Below, piece after piece: positions 34,113-42,135 of a stretch of DNA of 64,000 bases. The position numbers and the translations under genes were made by a program. The stretch comes from CALDSL01 sp039810245 (GTDB lineage Bacteria; Chloroflexota; Anaerolineae; Anaerolineales; Anaerolineaceae). The first letter of the stretch is position 1, and every line of letters begins with the position of its first letter. Where the stretch lies: NCBI GenBank assembly GCA_039810245.1, contig JBDHWQ010000017.1:17028-81027 (forward strand). The letters run 5' to 3'. The notes under the pieces are model-generated. The model made no database searches. It was not told the origin of the DNA and was given only the letters and a program-made list of their open reading frames with translations.

Positions 34113-35330
34113 CTAGCGTGGCGTAGGGGAATTCCCAGCCTGCGGCACGCCGCTGATCTCCTGCGCTTTGCACACCAGCTCCGACAACCGGTCGAGCATG
34201 GAAATGGTTTGCGGCGAGGGCGGCTCTTCCATCTTATCAATCATCTGGCGCACCTCCATCACGCGCTCGTCCAGCTCGGCAATACGCCGCGCCGACTCAA
34301 TTTCCTGGTTGGGCGCGGCCGATGCCTGGGTTTCCTGCAGGATACGCCGGGCGGTGATCTGGATCATGGCGGCTAGGGGTGGAGCAAGGATGATCCCGAT
34401 CAGCCCCAGCGATTCACCCATGACCATCAACAGGATGACGGTAAGCCACGGGCTGTACTGGCGGCGGCTGGCGATGCGCGGCTCGACGACCAGCTCCATG
34501 ATGGTGAGCACGGCCAGGGTGAACACCGGGGCCACCAGTGCCAGGGGAAACCCGGCAATGAGCGCCACAATGAGGACGGGGATAATCGCGATGACACCGC
34601 CGATCCAGGGCAGCAGCCAGGCCACCGCGGCCAGCACCGCCAGTGCGGTGGGGTAGGGCATACCCATGAGCGTAAATCCGCCGCCAAGCAGCAGCCCTAC
34701 CAGCAGGCTTTGGAAAACTTCGCTGCGAATGTAGCTGCCAAGCAGCTTTTCGACATCGCGGCCGACTTCGCGCCAGCGGGCGCGAACGTCAACCGGCAAC
34801 AGCGAAAGCCATACGCGCTCAAAGTGGATACGGTCAGCGCTCCAGTAGATGCTGAGCACGAGCGCGCCGAAAAACTGGCTGAGAAAGCCAACCGAGCTGG
34901 TGGTAACACCCATCAGCGTGGTAACCAGCGCGCCGCCCTGGTCACCGGCGATGGCCGAGTACAGGTCTTCCGGCGGCGGCAGCCGGGCGATCAGCGCCTG
35001 TTGCAGGGAAGAGCCGTGCGGCCAGGTGGCCCACATGCGGTCGTATAGCACGGCGAGGTTATCACCCAGTTGGCCCAGGTCGCGCACCAGCAGCCCGCTG
35101 ACGCCCCAGATCAGCCCGATCAGGGTGATAACGATGAGCAGGAAGGTGAGCAGCACCGACACGCCGGATGGTAGTCCGCGCGCGGTCAACCCGTCGAGCA
35201 TGGGGCGCACGGTGGCTGCCACGGCCAGGGAGATGAGAAACATGACCACCGCTTCGGGGAAATAGAGCAGCAGGGCTGCGCCGGCCAGTGTGGCAAAAAC
35301 GATAATTGTGTACAGGGCAAGCTGCTTCAT
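34113..35330 (-). CDS. AI-2E/PerM family membrane protein, second of tandem pair
   Basis: The 405-residue polytopic protein has about seven or eight helices. The family pattern is an N-terminal helix pair, an amphipathic loop region (about 70-150), then ALAVLAAVAWLLPWIGGVIAI and GESLGLIGIILAPPLAA near the C-terminus. The tail after about 330 is soluble and acidic, with IESARRIAELDERVMEVRQM, which could form a coiled coil. Members export small molecules or ions (TqsA, Na+/H+ antiporters), and the substrate here is unknown. The ATGA overlap with the gene upstream implies that the two subunits are made together. Confidence 0.87.
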   Translation of the reverse strand: MKQLALYTIIVFATLAGAALLLYFPEAVVMFLISLAVAATVRPMLDGLTARGLPSGVSVLLTFLLIVITLIGLIWGVSGLLVRDLGQLGDNLAVLYDRMWATWPHGSSLQQALIARLPPPEDLYSAIAGDQGGALVTTLMGVTTSSVGFLSQFFGALVLSIYWSADRIHFERVWLSLLPVDVRARWREVGRDVEKLLGSYIRSEVFQSLLVGLLLGGGFTLMGMPYPTALAVLAAVAWLLPWIGGVIAIIPVLIVALIAGFPLALVAPVFTLAVLTIMELVVEPRIASRRQYSPWLTVILLMVMGESLGLIGIILAPPLAAMIQITARRILQETQASAAPNQEIESARRIAELDERVMEVRQMIDKMEEPPSPQTISMLDRLSELVCKAQEISGVPQAGNSPTPR

Positions 35331-36625
35331 ACGGCATTCTCCTGTACTTCTTCCATTTCGGCGCGCGCCAGCAATGAATCCAGGTCGTTGACGATCGCCT
35401 CAATACTGTCATCAATCTTATCGCTGGGGTCATCGATGGCAGTTTCTTTGTGGCGCACCTGTTTGCGCACGTCCTGGATGAGCTGCTGGGCTTCATAACG
35501 CAGCACGCTGGTGCCGGTGCGCCCCAGCGGCGGCGGTTCGGGAGTTTCGAGGATAGAGCGGTTGACGATGAGCTGGATGGTGGCAGCCAGCGGCACGGCC
35601 AGCAGCGCGCCCCCCAGCCCGAACAGGGAGCTAAAAATAACAAATGCCAGCAAGGAGACCACCGGATTGACGCCCACTGAGCGGTCCATCACGCGCGGAA
35701 CCAGCAGGTTGTTTTCGAGCTGCTGGATGACGATGGTAGACACCACCACCCAGATCACTTTTTCGGGAAAGAGCGCCAGCGCCACCAGCACTGCCGGCAG
35801 CGCACCGAGGATGGGTCCAATCAGCGGCACGGCTTCCATCAATCCGGCCAGCACCGCCAGCAGCGGCGCGTACGGCAATCCGATAATCAGATAGGCCACC
35901 AGCGACATCACTCCAATAGTAAAACAAAGGATGGCCAGCCCACGCAGGTATGCAGATACTTTTTGCTCGGAAGCCTCGAAGAATTCTCGCGCAGGCTCGC
36001 GGCGTTCGGTGGGGATAAAGATTAACAGTGAACGCACGATGCGGTCCCGGTCGATCACCCAGTAAAAGGTGAGCAGCAGCACAGTGATCGCTAGGAAGAG
36101 CGCGTTCAGCAACGGTGGAATGTAGCTAAAGACAAGCTCCGCCTGCCCGAGAGGTTGGTCTGCAGCGGTGGCGGGCACTGTTGCGCCTGGAAGAACAGTC
36201 AGGGTTTCGGGCAGGCGCATGGCGAGGCGCAGCATGATGATGCTGTTGCTGTTGAGCAGGGCCGCGCGCAGGCTCTGATAGTAACCGGTGAGCGTACCGG
36301 CAATCGTGCTGCCCTGTTCGGTAAACAGGGGTACAATCAGGAAAATGAGGCTGCTCAGCGCGCCGGTGACGAGGATGAACAGCAGCGCGGTGCTCAGCCA
36401 GCGGGGCAGACCGCGCCGGCGCAGCCATTCCACGCTGGGACGCAGCGCGGTGCCAAACACAATGGCTTCGAGAATACCGAACACCACCAGATAAAAGCGG
36501 AACAGCACCCAAAAACCTGCCAAAATTGCCAGCACGATCAGCGTGCCGAGAAACACCTGCCGGGGTGTCCAGGCAGGCAGCCGCGCCGCACCCCAATCGC
36601 GCACCGATCTTTGTGATTCACCCAT
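35327..36625 (-). CDS. AI-2E/PerM family membrane protein, first of tandem pair
   Basis: The start ATG 36625 follows GAGGA; an ATG 27 nt upstream is less likely. The 432-residue protein shares the fold of its neighbour, with LAVLAGLMEAVPLIGPILGALP and VNPVVSLLAFVIFSSLFGLGGALLAVPLA (in two blocks). It has a C-terminal acidic tail from about 380. The large loop with TERREPAREFFEASEQKV is the family's conserved central region. Two different AI-2E genes in one coupled unit suggest a heteromeric carrier. A candidate -10 (TATAAT, minus strand, 36675-36670) lies upstream. Confidence 0.87.
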   Translation of the reverse strand: MGESQRSVRDWGAARLPAWTPRQVFLGTLIVLAILAGFWVLFRFYLVVFGILEAIVFGTALRPSVEWLRRRGLPRWLSTALLFILVTGALSSLIFLIVPLFTEQGSTIAGTLTGYYQSLRAALLNSNSIIMLRLAMRLPETLTVLPGATVPATAADQPLGQAELVFSYIPPLLNALFLAITVLLLTFYWVIDRDRIVRSLLIFIPTERREPAREFFEASEQKVSAYLRGLAILCFTIGVMSLVAYLIIGLPYAPLLAVLAGLMEAVPLIGPILGALPAVLVALALFPEKVIWVVVSTIVIQQLENNLLVPRVMDRSVGVNPVVSLLAFVIFSSLFGLGGALLAVPLAATIQLIVNRSILETPEPPPLGRTGTSVLRYEAQQLIQDVRKQVRHKETAIDDPSDKIDDSIEAIVNDLDSLLARAEMEEVQENAV

Positions 36626-36669
36626 GGTATCCTCAAAGCCAAACGGAAGCATTGTAGAGAACTTCTTCT

Positions 36670-36713
36670 ATTATAAACATGCACTGAGCGGGCATTAAAC
36701 GGGGAAAGCCCGT
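36670..36713 (-). promoter_or_regulatory. Divergent promoter region with ACGGG/CCCGT inverted repeat
   Basis: TATAAT on the minus strand at 36675-36670 is the -10 for the AI-2E pair, with a poor -35. The inverted repeat ACGGG-GAAAG-CCCGT (36699-36713) lies between the divergent AI-2E and BrkB genes and contains GGGGAAAGCCC, similar to the element upstream of the BON gene. Confidence 0.45.
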
Positions 36714-36780
36714 AACAAATAATAGGACTGTCCCCCATTTTCCACCAAGGAATCCGTTTTACCATAGGTTGTGGAGCGGT

Positions 36781-37731
36781 ATGTCTTCGATGCGAATTCG
36801 GATACCAGAACGGATACGGCAGAGGATCAGCCCAAGACTGGTGGCACTGGACGAGCGTGCCGGCGGCGCGGGATCCATCCTGCTGCATGCGTATTACAGC
36901 TTTCGTGATATGCGCGCTGCCGAAGCGGCCGCTGCGATGACCTTCTACGCGGTGTTCTCGTTGTTCCCCCTGCTGGCGCTGCTGGTGATCGTGGGCAGCC
37001 TGATCGTCCCAACGCAGGATATCCGCCAGGTGCTTGGCCAGTACCTGACGCCGGTCTTCCCGGTATCGCACGCTTTTATTGATGAAGTGATTGCGCGGTT
37101 TGTGCGCGCGCGGGCAGCCAGCGGTGTGATCGGCGCGGTGACGCTGCTATGGTCGGCTTCAGGTGTGTTTGTGGTGCTGGCGCGTCACATTACCGCGGCG
37201 TGGGAACATGCGCGCATGCGCAACTTTTTGCAGGGCCGTCTGGTAGCGATCTCGACGGTGGGTATGCTGGTGGTACTGCTGATCGCTGCTATCCTGACCA
37301 GTGTGCTGATCAGTTTCGTAACCACGCGCATACCGGTCTTATTTCCCAATATAAACGCCATCCAGCCGCCCGCGCCGCTGATCGGCATTGCTATCCGGCT
37401 GGCGCCGCTGCTGCTGGCCTATATGGTGTTTTTTGTGGCCTACTACCGCCTGCCAACCGTGCCGGTATTGCTGTCCGAAGCTGCCTGGGGCGCGCTGGCG
37501 GTGACGCTGGCGTGGGGCGCCACGTCCAGCCTGTTTAGCTGGTATATCAACAGCCGCGCTGCCACCTTTAACACCATTTTTGGCCCGCTGGCGGCGCTGG
37601 CGGTGCTGATGCTGTGGATGTATATCAACAGCATCCTGATCATCTTTGGAGCGCATATTTCGGCGGCGGTGGGGCGGCGCAATATGAGCCGCACGCAGGC
37701 CAAAATCAAAATGCCCACCGCAATCGACTGA
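36781..37731 (+). CDS. YihY/BrkB family inner-membrane protein
   Basis: The start ATG 36781 follows GGAG (36772-36775); the in-frame GTG at 36769 overlaps that ribosome site. The 316-residue protein has a basic N-terminus, six membrane helices and the family block AAAAMTFYAVFSLFPLLALL (about 50-70). The late segment NTIFGPLAALAVLMLWMYIN is also diagnostic. The YihY/BrkB family is widespread; transport has been proposed, and the name RNase BN was an early mistake for this family. It converges on the CBS gene across a shared terminator. Confidence 0.92.
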   Translation: MSSMRIRIPERIRQRISPRLVALDERAGGAGSILLHAYYSFRDMRAAEAAAAMTFYAVFSLFPLLALLVIVGSLIVPTQDIRQVLGQYLTPVFPVSHAFIDEVIARFVRARAASGVIGAVTLLWSASGVFVVLARHITAAWEHARMRNFLQGRLVAISTVGMLVVLLIAAILTSVLISFVTTRIPVLFPNINAIQPPAPLIGIAIRLAPLLLAYMVFFVAYYRLPTVPVLLSEAAWGALAVTLAWGATSSLFSWYINSRAATFNTIFGPLAALAVLMLWMYINSILIIFGAHISAAVGRRNMSRTQAKIKMPTAID

Positions 37732-37747
37732 CGCGGCGGGCATTTTG
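37707..37747. terminator. Bidirectional terminator between the BrkB and CBS genes
   Basis: CAAAATGCCCACCGC (37707-37721) pairs with GCGGCGGGCATTTTG (37733-37747) with one mismatch. It overlaps the BrkB stop codon and has A/T runs on both sides. Confidence 0.75.
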
Positions 37748-37764
37748 CGGCCTGGGAGCGGCGT

Positions 37765-38196
37765 TTAGCGGTCGGGTTTGGCCGGTTTCGAAATATCTTC
37801 GAGGGCCTTGCCGGTCATTTTTTCATCACTGACGTCGACAGAAAGATCGCCCAGCGAGATGACGCCGACCAGCTCTTCCTGGCGGTTAACGATAGGAAGG
37901 CGGCGGATCTGGCGCTCGCTCATCACGCGCGCGGCTTCTTTGACGTCTTCATCTTCATACAGGAAGAAGAATTCTTTGGTCATCACTTCTTCGACCCTGG
38001 TTTCGTTGGGGTTGCGGCCTTCCGCCGTAGAGCGCAGCACAATATCGCGGTCGGTGATAATGCCAATCATATTTTCGCTATCAATGACCGGCACGAAGCC
38101 TGTGTCAATGTCTTTCATCAGTTTGGCAGCATCGCGCACGGTGGCGTTGCGAGGGATCAACTGCACGTTTTTGGTCATGACATCTTTCAGTTGCAT
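37765..38196 (-). CDS. CBS-domain pair protein
   Basis: The 143-residue protein consists of two CBS motifs and nothing else: LKDVMTKNVQLIPRNATVRDAA with GIITDRDIVLRS, then VEEVMTKEFFFLYEDEDVKEAA with GVISLGDLSV. CBS pairs bind adenosine nucleotides and act as energy or redox sensors. Stand-alone versions are linked to stress responses. The start has a strong ribosome site, GGAGG. The gene is divergent from the cold-shock gene, and a CATAAT sequence near 38236-38231 (minus strand) could be its -10. Confidence 0.93.
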   Translation of the reverse strand: MQLKDVMTKNVQLIPRNATVRDAAKLMKDIDTGFVPVIDSENMIGIITDRDIVLRSTAEGRNPNETRVEEVMTKEFFFLYEDEDVKEAARVMSERQIRRLPIVNRQEELVGVISLGDLSVDVSDEKMTGKALEDISKPAKPDR

Positions 38197-38288
38197 TCGT
38201 ATTCCTCCAGTGGATAAGGTACGTTCCGTTATTATGATGATAAGGGAAATGCGCGTTGGCCGGCAGAAGGGATTTACCTACGCGGCCA

Positions 38289-38303
38289 GTGGGAATGTCC
38301 CAC
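38289..38303. promoter_or_regulatory. GTGGGA-ATG-TCCCAC palindrome upstream of the cold-shock promoter
   Basis: Perfect 6-bp arms lie around a 3-nt centre, 28 bp upstream of the -35 at 38332. Its placement suits an activator or a repressor that also faces the CBS gene. Confidence 0.45.
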
Positions 38304-38331
38304 AGGACGCCGGGGATGAGGCGCGCGACTA

Positions 38332-38360
38332 TTGACACGCGCAGAATTATCCAGTATACT
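38332..38360 (+). promoter_or_regulatory. Sigma-70 promoter of the cold-shock gene with long leader
   Basis: Consensus TTGACA (38332-38337), a 17-bp spacer and TATACT (38355-38360) are present. The leader of about 137 nt contains pairing segments such as AGCAA/TTGCT around 38400-38445 and a T6 run, as expected for a structured cold-shock mRNA. The rest of the 38197-38503 gap is this leader and the palindrome at 38289. Confidence 0.85.
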
Positions 38361-38503
38361 TTCGTACGTTGTAGGATGCAGTACGTTCCTGTTGAGAAAG
38401 CAAGCAAGACGGGTCGGGCGCATGCCGGGCTCGTTTTTTGCTGCCAGATCCACAGGACAGCGCTCCTTGATTTTTTGTGTTACTGCCAGAGGAGGCAAAT
38501 AGA

Positions 38504-38713
38504 ATGACCGAACGTGTTACCGGAACGGTAAAATGGTTCAACAATACCAAGGGTTACGGCTTCATCGCGCGTGAAGGCGGCGCCGACATCTTCGTACACT
38601 TTTCCGCGATTGAGGGCAATGGTTACCGTTCCCTGACCGAAGGCCAGACGGTTGAATTCTCCGTCGAGCAGGGCCCGAAGGGCCTGCAGGCCGTAAACGT
38701 CATCCCGCAGTAA
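38504..38713 (+). CDS. Cold-shock protein (CspA family)
   Basis: The ATG at 38504 is preceded by AGGAGG (38490-38495). The 69-residue protein is one cold-shock domain: RNP1-like GYGFIAREGG and RNP2-like IFVHFSAI, with GTVKWFNNTKG at the start and VEQGPKGLQAVNV at the end. It binds single-stranded nucleic acid and melts RNA structure. Length and sequence are typical of the family. It is monocistronic, with its own consensus promoter, a long 5' leader and a strong terminator just downstream. Confidence 0.97.
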   Translation: MTERVTGTVKWFNNTKGYGFIAREGGADIFVHFSAIEGNGYRSLTEGQTVEFSVEQGPKGLQAVNVIPQ

Positions 38714-38733
38714 ATAGAAAGACTGCCAATGAC

Positions 38734-38766
38734 ACCGGGATCCGCATGGATCCCGGTTTTTTATTT
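38734..38766 (+). terminator. Rho-independent terminator of the cold-shock gene
   Basis: Perfect stem ACCGGGATCC (38734-38743) / GGATCCCGGT (38748-38757) with GCAT loop, followed by TTTTTATTTT. Confidence 0.95.
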
Positions 38767-38806
38767 TCCTATCCACGAATGATGCGCGAGCAACTATGCT
38801 CGTCGT

Positions 38807-39670
38807 TCAGGGGTGCCGGTAAATTGTGGCGGAGGGGATGGGGATGATGGTGCAGGCCGTAGAGCCGCCGCTGGCATCCGATTCGACATGGAACTCGCCG
38901 CCCAGGGCGCTGGTGCGCTCGGCGCAGCCGGCCAGGCCGAGGCGCTTCTGGCGCACCAGTTCCAGCCAATGGTCGGGGACCTGGAAGCCGGAGCCGTCGT
39001 CGCGCACAATCATGCGCACCTGATCCCCCTCGATCGTGAGACTGATCCAGATGTTCTCAGCACGGGCATGGCGAGCGATATTGCTCATCAACTGTTGAAA
39101 GTTGTGAAACAGCACCATGCGCACATCTTCCGGCAGGCGGCGGTCGTCGGTGGCGAGGGTGAGATGCACCTGCAGCCAGGGATACTGCGCTTTGAAACGC
39201 TCGGAATATGAAAGGATGGCCTTTCCCAGGCCGTAATGTGAGAGCGCCGGCGGGCGCAGCTCGTAGGAGGTCATGCGCAGGTCGTTGAGAATGTGCTGGA
39301 GCATTTCGCGTGTTTCGAGCAGCCGGTCACGCGCCGCGCCCTCTTCCATTTCGCTCAGCACAAGGTTAACCTGATAGAAGACGCCATACAGGTCCTGCAG
39401 CGGCCCATCGTGCAGGTGGCTGGCGAGCTGCGTGCGCTCGATCTCGTTGCCCAGGATCAGCCGCTGGCGCAGCTCTTCCAGTCGCGCGCGGTTGCCCTGC
39501 TGGTTAATCTTCTGCTGCTGTTCCAGCTTTTGGATCAGCCCCGAGAGCTCGGCGAATAAAGCGCGCGCGTCGACATCGCCGGAAGACGCGAGATCAGTTG
39601 CGCCCTTTTCCAGGGTCCGAATGCGCTGTTTCAGCCGTTCTATATCTTCTCGGATGCTTTGCTGGTCCAC
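38807..39670 (-). CDS. Soluble sensor histidine kinase (HisKA_3/HATPase, NarL-type)
   Basis: The start is GTG 39670, with AAGGAG 6 nt upstream. The 287-residue protein begins with a coiled coil (about 1-65, IERLKQRIRTLEKG). Then comes a HisKA_3 dimerisation helix with the phospho-acceptor in LASHLHDGPLQDLYG, then an ATPase domain with RDDGSGFQ and LGLAGCAERTSALGG. There is no membrane segment or recognisable sensor domain, so the signal must be cytoplasmic or come from a partner bound to the coiled coil. No response regulator is adjacent; the nearest LuxR-type protein (60393) lacks a receiver domain. Confidence 0.9.
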   Translation of the reverse strand: MDQQSIREDIERLKQRIRTLEKGATDLASSGDVDARALFAELSGLIQKLEQQQKINQQGNRARLEELRQRLILGNEIERTQLASHLHDGPLQDLYGVFYQVNLVLSEMEEGAARDRLLETREMLQHILNDLRMTSYELRPPALSHYGLGKAILSYSERFKAQYPWLQVHLTLATDDRRLPEDVRMVLFHNFQQLMSNIARHARAENIWISLTIEGDQVRMIVRDDGSGFQVPDHWLELVRQKRLGLAGCAERTSALGGEFHVESDASGGSTACTIIPIPSATIYRHP

Positions 39671-39744
39671 GCTGCACTCCTTGGGAAAGCCTGGGAACCG
39701 GGGCCATGCAATGACCAGTTAAGAACACCTTGTCTGGCAAGAAA

Positions 39745-39776
39745 ATCTGGCGGTTCAAAGGCTTGAGCCGCCAGAT
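39745..39776 (-). terminator. Terminator of the microprotein gene (minus strand)
   Basis: Arms 39745-39757 and 39764-39776 pair over 13 bp (one G-T wobble) around AAGGCT. On the minus strand the stem is followed by TTTTC. It separates the microprotein gene from the histidine kinase gene downstream. Confidence 0.75.
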
Positions 39777-39810
39777 GACGCTCTTACAAACCGGATATCC
39801 CGCTGCCTGC

Positions 39811-39939
39811 CTATCTGCGCATCCTGCGCTGGGGAAGAGGAACAGGAACCGGGATGCGAACCGGGGTCGGCTGGGGGGCCGCCATGTCGCGCACGGCCTG
39901 GCCGAGGCGGGCTAAAAAGTTCTTGGCTTTTTTCAACAT
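39811..39939 (-). CDS. 42-residue cationic, proline-rich microprotein
   Basis: The ATG at 39939 is preceded by AGGAG with normal spacing. The protein starts MLKKAKNFLARLGQAVRDM (amphipathic-helix pattern, residues 1-19). After a short APQPT turn, it ends in a Pro/Arg tail with VRIPVPVPLPQRR (residues 27-39) and a final MRR. It has ten basic residues and one acidic residue. It stands alone: a promoter (40031-40059) and a terminator (39745-39776) bracket it. I know no family for it. A membrane-active peptide, a ribosome- or nucleic-acid-binding peptide and a small regulator are all possible. The full set of expression signals is the main reason to accept so short a gene. Confidence 0.6.
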   Translation of the reverse strand: MLKKAKNFLARLGQAVRDMAAPQPTPVRIPVPVPLPQRRMRR

Positions 39940-40030
39940 TTTGTTCTCCTGCAAACCGCCCACCGTGAGGCCTGGCGGCGATGGTTTATTTTCTATCCGT
40001 CCGGCGCTACCTAGCCGGCTATATGTGATT

Positions 40031-40059
40031 ACTATAGCGGCTGGAGAGAAGCACAGCAA
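40031..40059 (-). promoter_or_regulatory. Promoter of the microprotein gene
   Basis: On the minus strand, TTGCTG (40059-40054), a 17-bp spacer and TATAGT (40036-40031) are present. Transcription would begin near 40024, leaving a leader of about 85 nt that contains CCGGC/GCCGG arms (near 40001-40017). Confidence 0.6.
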
Positions 40060-40072
40060 GGGTGAGCCTTCC

Positions 40073-40097
40073 CCTTATATAAGGTAGGGATTCCCCG
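40073..40097. promoter_or_regulatory. CCTTATATAAGG palindrome and AGGGATTCCCC element
   Basis: A perfect 12-bp palindrome (40073-40084) abuts AGGGATTCCCCG (40086-40097). Both lie upstream of the minus-strand -35 at 40059, where an activator could bind. AGGGATTCCCC recurs exactly at 51566. Confidence 0.4.
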
Positions 40098-40127
40098 GAG
40101 AACTGGCGGGCAGACCATGTCGGGGTA

Positions 40128-41879
40128 TCAGTGCAGGGCGAAGGGCAGGAAGAACTGCTGCTTTGGCTCGATTGTGTCGATTTGCACCGGCACTTCCAGC
40201 GGGCCGGACGCATAATCTCCGAGCGGGGTGATGGTGAGCGTTGCGGTGTGCGTGCCGGGGCCTAACGCATTCGGCGTAACCTGCAGGTGGATCCTATCAC
40301 CATCCACGGCGGCGCGCAGCCAGCCGGCGCTGGATGCCAGCGTCCAACCGGCGCCGCTGCCGCATGCCTGCTGCACGCGAATGCTCCAGGTGTAATCGCC
40401 GCGGTTTAGCATGGCCGTTTCGCGCAGCGCGGATGGCAAAGCTGCCAGCCGCGGGGCTAGCATGCCGGCGTCCTGCAACGGGCTGAACTGGTCGAGCGCA
40501 TCATCTACGTAGCGCACCCAGATGCCCTGCCCGCGATAGTTGCCGCCGGGAACCTGCCAGGTGTACTCCGGCTGGATGGGGACCGGCGCGGTGAAGAATG
40601 TGACCGCATCCACCCACACGTCCACATCGCTTTGCATGTCGAAGTTGATGATCAGGAAGGTTTCGTCGCCGGGGAATGTGAAGGGCAGCGCGAATTCCTG
40701 GTAGGCGTTGGCCTGGGCAAAATCATTGGCGTTGAGCGTGCGTGGTTCCCCACCGGTGATCGACAGCGAAACGGCGGGCTGCGCCCCACGATTGTCGGCC
40801 ACTTTCAGGCGAACGTATGCCACCAGCGGTACGTCGCGCAGGAAATCGGTGTTCCACACCCACGTGCCAGTGTCACTGGTGGTCATCTGGTAGGCCGTGC
40901 CGCCCCAGGCGGCGGGGTCGTTCACGCGCTGGCCGCTGCCCCATTTCTTCTCAAAGGTCTGCACAGTGTCATCTGCCAGCCAGTTGAGGCTGAACTGCAT
41001 ACGCGGCAGCCCGCCGCCATCCAGCCCGAGCAGGGTGGCTTCGCCGGCGGTGGTGCTGAACTGGGCCGGGTCGTCGAGCGCGTCGGCGCCGGGCGCGCCG
41101 TAATAGATCACATCGCTGGCGGTGCGGGTACGGCCGGTGGCGTCGCGCGTGCGCGCGTAGACGGTGCGCCAGCCTTCTTCGCCGGCGAACAGTTGCCAAT
41201 TTACGCGCGGCTGGTAGGGCTGCCACTCCGCGCCGCTGAAGCAGGCATCATTGCTGACCTGCATTTCCTGCGCGCCGGTAAAGCCGCCCCAGCCGTCCGA
41301 TTTGCCATTATAGATGTACAGGCTCACCGCGGCGCTGGTGGTGCTGGGGGCTTCGTTCTCAATCACCACCGGCGCGTAGACCGGGTCGACGCCGAAATCC
41401 TGGGTGATATAGCTGTTGCCGTCGTCATAATAACCCACGCCGATCTCTCGAAAGTCTCCGTTGAGGATATTGTCGCGGTGGCCCTGGCTGTTCATCCAAC
41501 CGGACACGGCATCTTTGGGGTCCATCAGGTAGGGCGCGCAATAGGCGTTTTCCGCGCCGGCCGCGCCCAGGTAGCCAAAAGCACTGGCGCGGTCCGACGG
41601 GCCTTCGCCGTTGGTGTCCTCGTGGCCGCAGAAGCCTTTGGGCCGGTTGGCGATCGAATCCCACGAGAACCAGCGCGCGGCATGGGTGAGCTGCTGGTTC
41701 CAGCGCAGCGGGGCCAGCCCACGCTTCTCGCGCTCCAGGTTGGTCAGGTAAACCGTGCGGGCTTCATATGACCACAAGCCGCTGCTCTGCGCGGAAGGGT
41801 CAAAGCCCTGGGCGCGGGCTGGGATGGTAATGCTGGCAAGCGCCAGGACGAGCAGAGCCAATTTCCAAAAACGATACAT
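40128..41879 (-). CDS. Secreted CAP-domain (SCP/PR1-like) protein with C-terminal beta-rich modules
   Basis: I start at ATG 41879, which begins MYRFWKLALLVLALA, a clear signal peptide; longer frames lack a ribosome site. The 583-residue protein has a CAP domain at about residues 35-165, with FCGHEDTNGEGPSDRA, AAGAENAYCAPYL and NSQGHRDNILNGDFREIGVGYY. This fold includes cysteine-rich secretory proteins, and bacterial members are mostly of unknown role. The remaining 400 residues contain Asp/Trp-rich beta-type segments and a stretch like PVPIQPEYTWQVPGGNYRGQ that could be carbohydrate- or protein-binding modules. A candidate extended -10 promoter lies at 41985-41993. Confidence 0.85.
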   Translation of the reverse strand: MYRFWKLALLVLALASITIPARAQGFDPSAQSSGLWSYEARTVYLTNLEREKRGLAPLRWNQQLTHAARWFSWDSIANRPKGFCGHEDTNGEGPSDRASAFGYLGAAGAENAYCAPYLMDPKDAVSGWMNSQGHRDNILNGDFREIGVGYYDDGNSYITQDFGVDPVYAPVVIENEAPSTTSAAVSLYIYNGKSDGWGGFTGAQEMQVSNDACFSGAEWQPYQPRVNWQLFAGEEGWRTVYARTRDATGRTRTASDVIYYGAPGADALDDPAQFSTTAGEATLLGLDGGGLPRMQFSLNWLADDTVQTFEKKWGSGQRVNDPAAWGGTAYQMTTSDTGTWVWNTDFLRDVPLVAYVRLKVADNRGAQPAVSLSITGGEPRTLNANDFAQANAYQEFALPFTFPGDETFLIINFDMQSDVDVWVDAVTFFTAPVPIQPEYTWQVPGGNYRGQGIWVRYVDDALDQFSPLQDAGMLAPRLAALPSALRETAMLNRGDYTWSIRVQQACGSGAGWTLASSAGWLRAAVDGDRIHLQVTPNALGPGTHTATLTITPLGDYASGPLEVPVQIDTIEPKQQFFLPFALH

Positions 41880-41984
41880 GCTACCGCCATCGGCGCGGGG
41901 CATAGCAGCCGCCCGCGTAGTGCTGTGGATAGGATTCCCCCGCGTTTCTACCGTTAAGCATTTCTGGAAACGGGATACAGGAAT

Positions 41985-41993
41985 ATCATACCA
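41985..41993 (-). promoter_or_regulatory. Extended -10 promoter candidate for the CAP gene
   Basis: The minus strand reads TGGTATGAT (41993-41985), a TGn-type extended -10. The -35 region is poor, as expected for such promoters. The leader is about 100 nt. Confidence 0.4.
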
Positions 41994-42074
41994 AAAAGCA
42001 TCGCAATTGCGCCTAAGGATTTCATCAGGTGGGTTATACGATTGTGACACGCCGCGGAAAGCACCCCAAAGCGG

Positions 42075-42103
42075 TTGATTTTATCCCTTACCTGGCATAC
42101 ACT
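42075..42103 (+). promoter_or_regulatory. Promoter of the HerA-like ATPase gene
   Basis: TTGATT (42075-42080), a 17-bp spacer and TACACT (42098-42103), with GAAGGAGAA before the ATG at 42136. Confidence 0.55.
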
Positions 42104-42135
42104 TAATATACCCAAAACGCGAAGGAGAATTTACC

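Noticed and set aside
40632..41771. Long plus-strand open frame opposite the CAP gene
   Set aside because: It is antisense to a gene with a clear signal peptide and CAP motifs; high GC commonly opens such frames, and its sequence matches no family.
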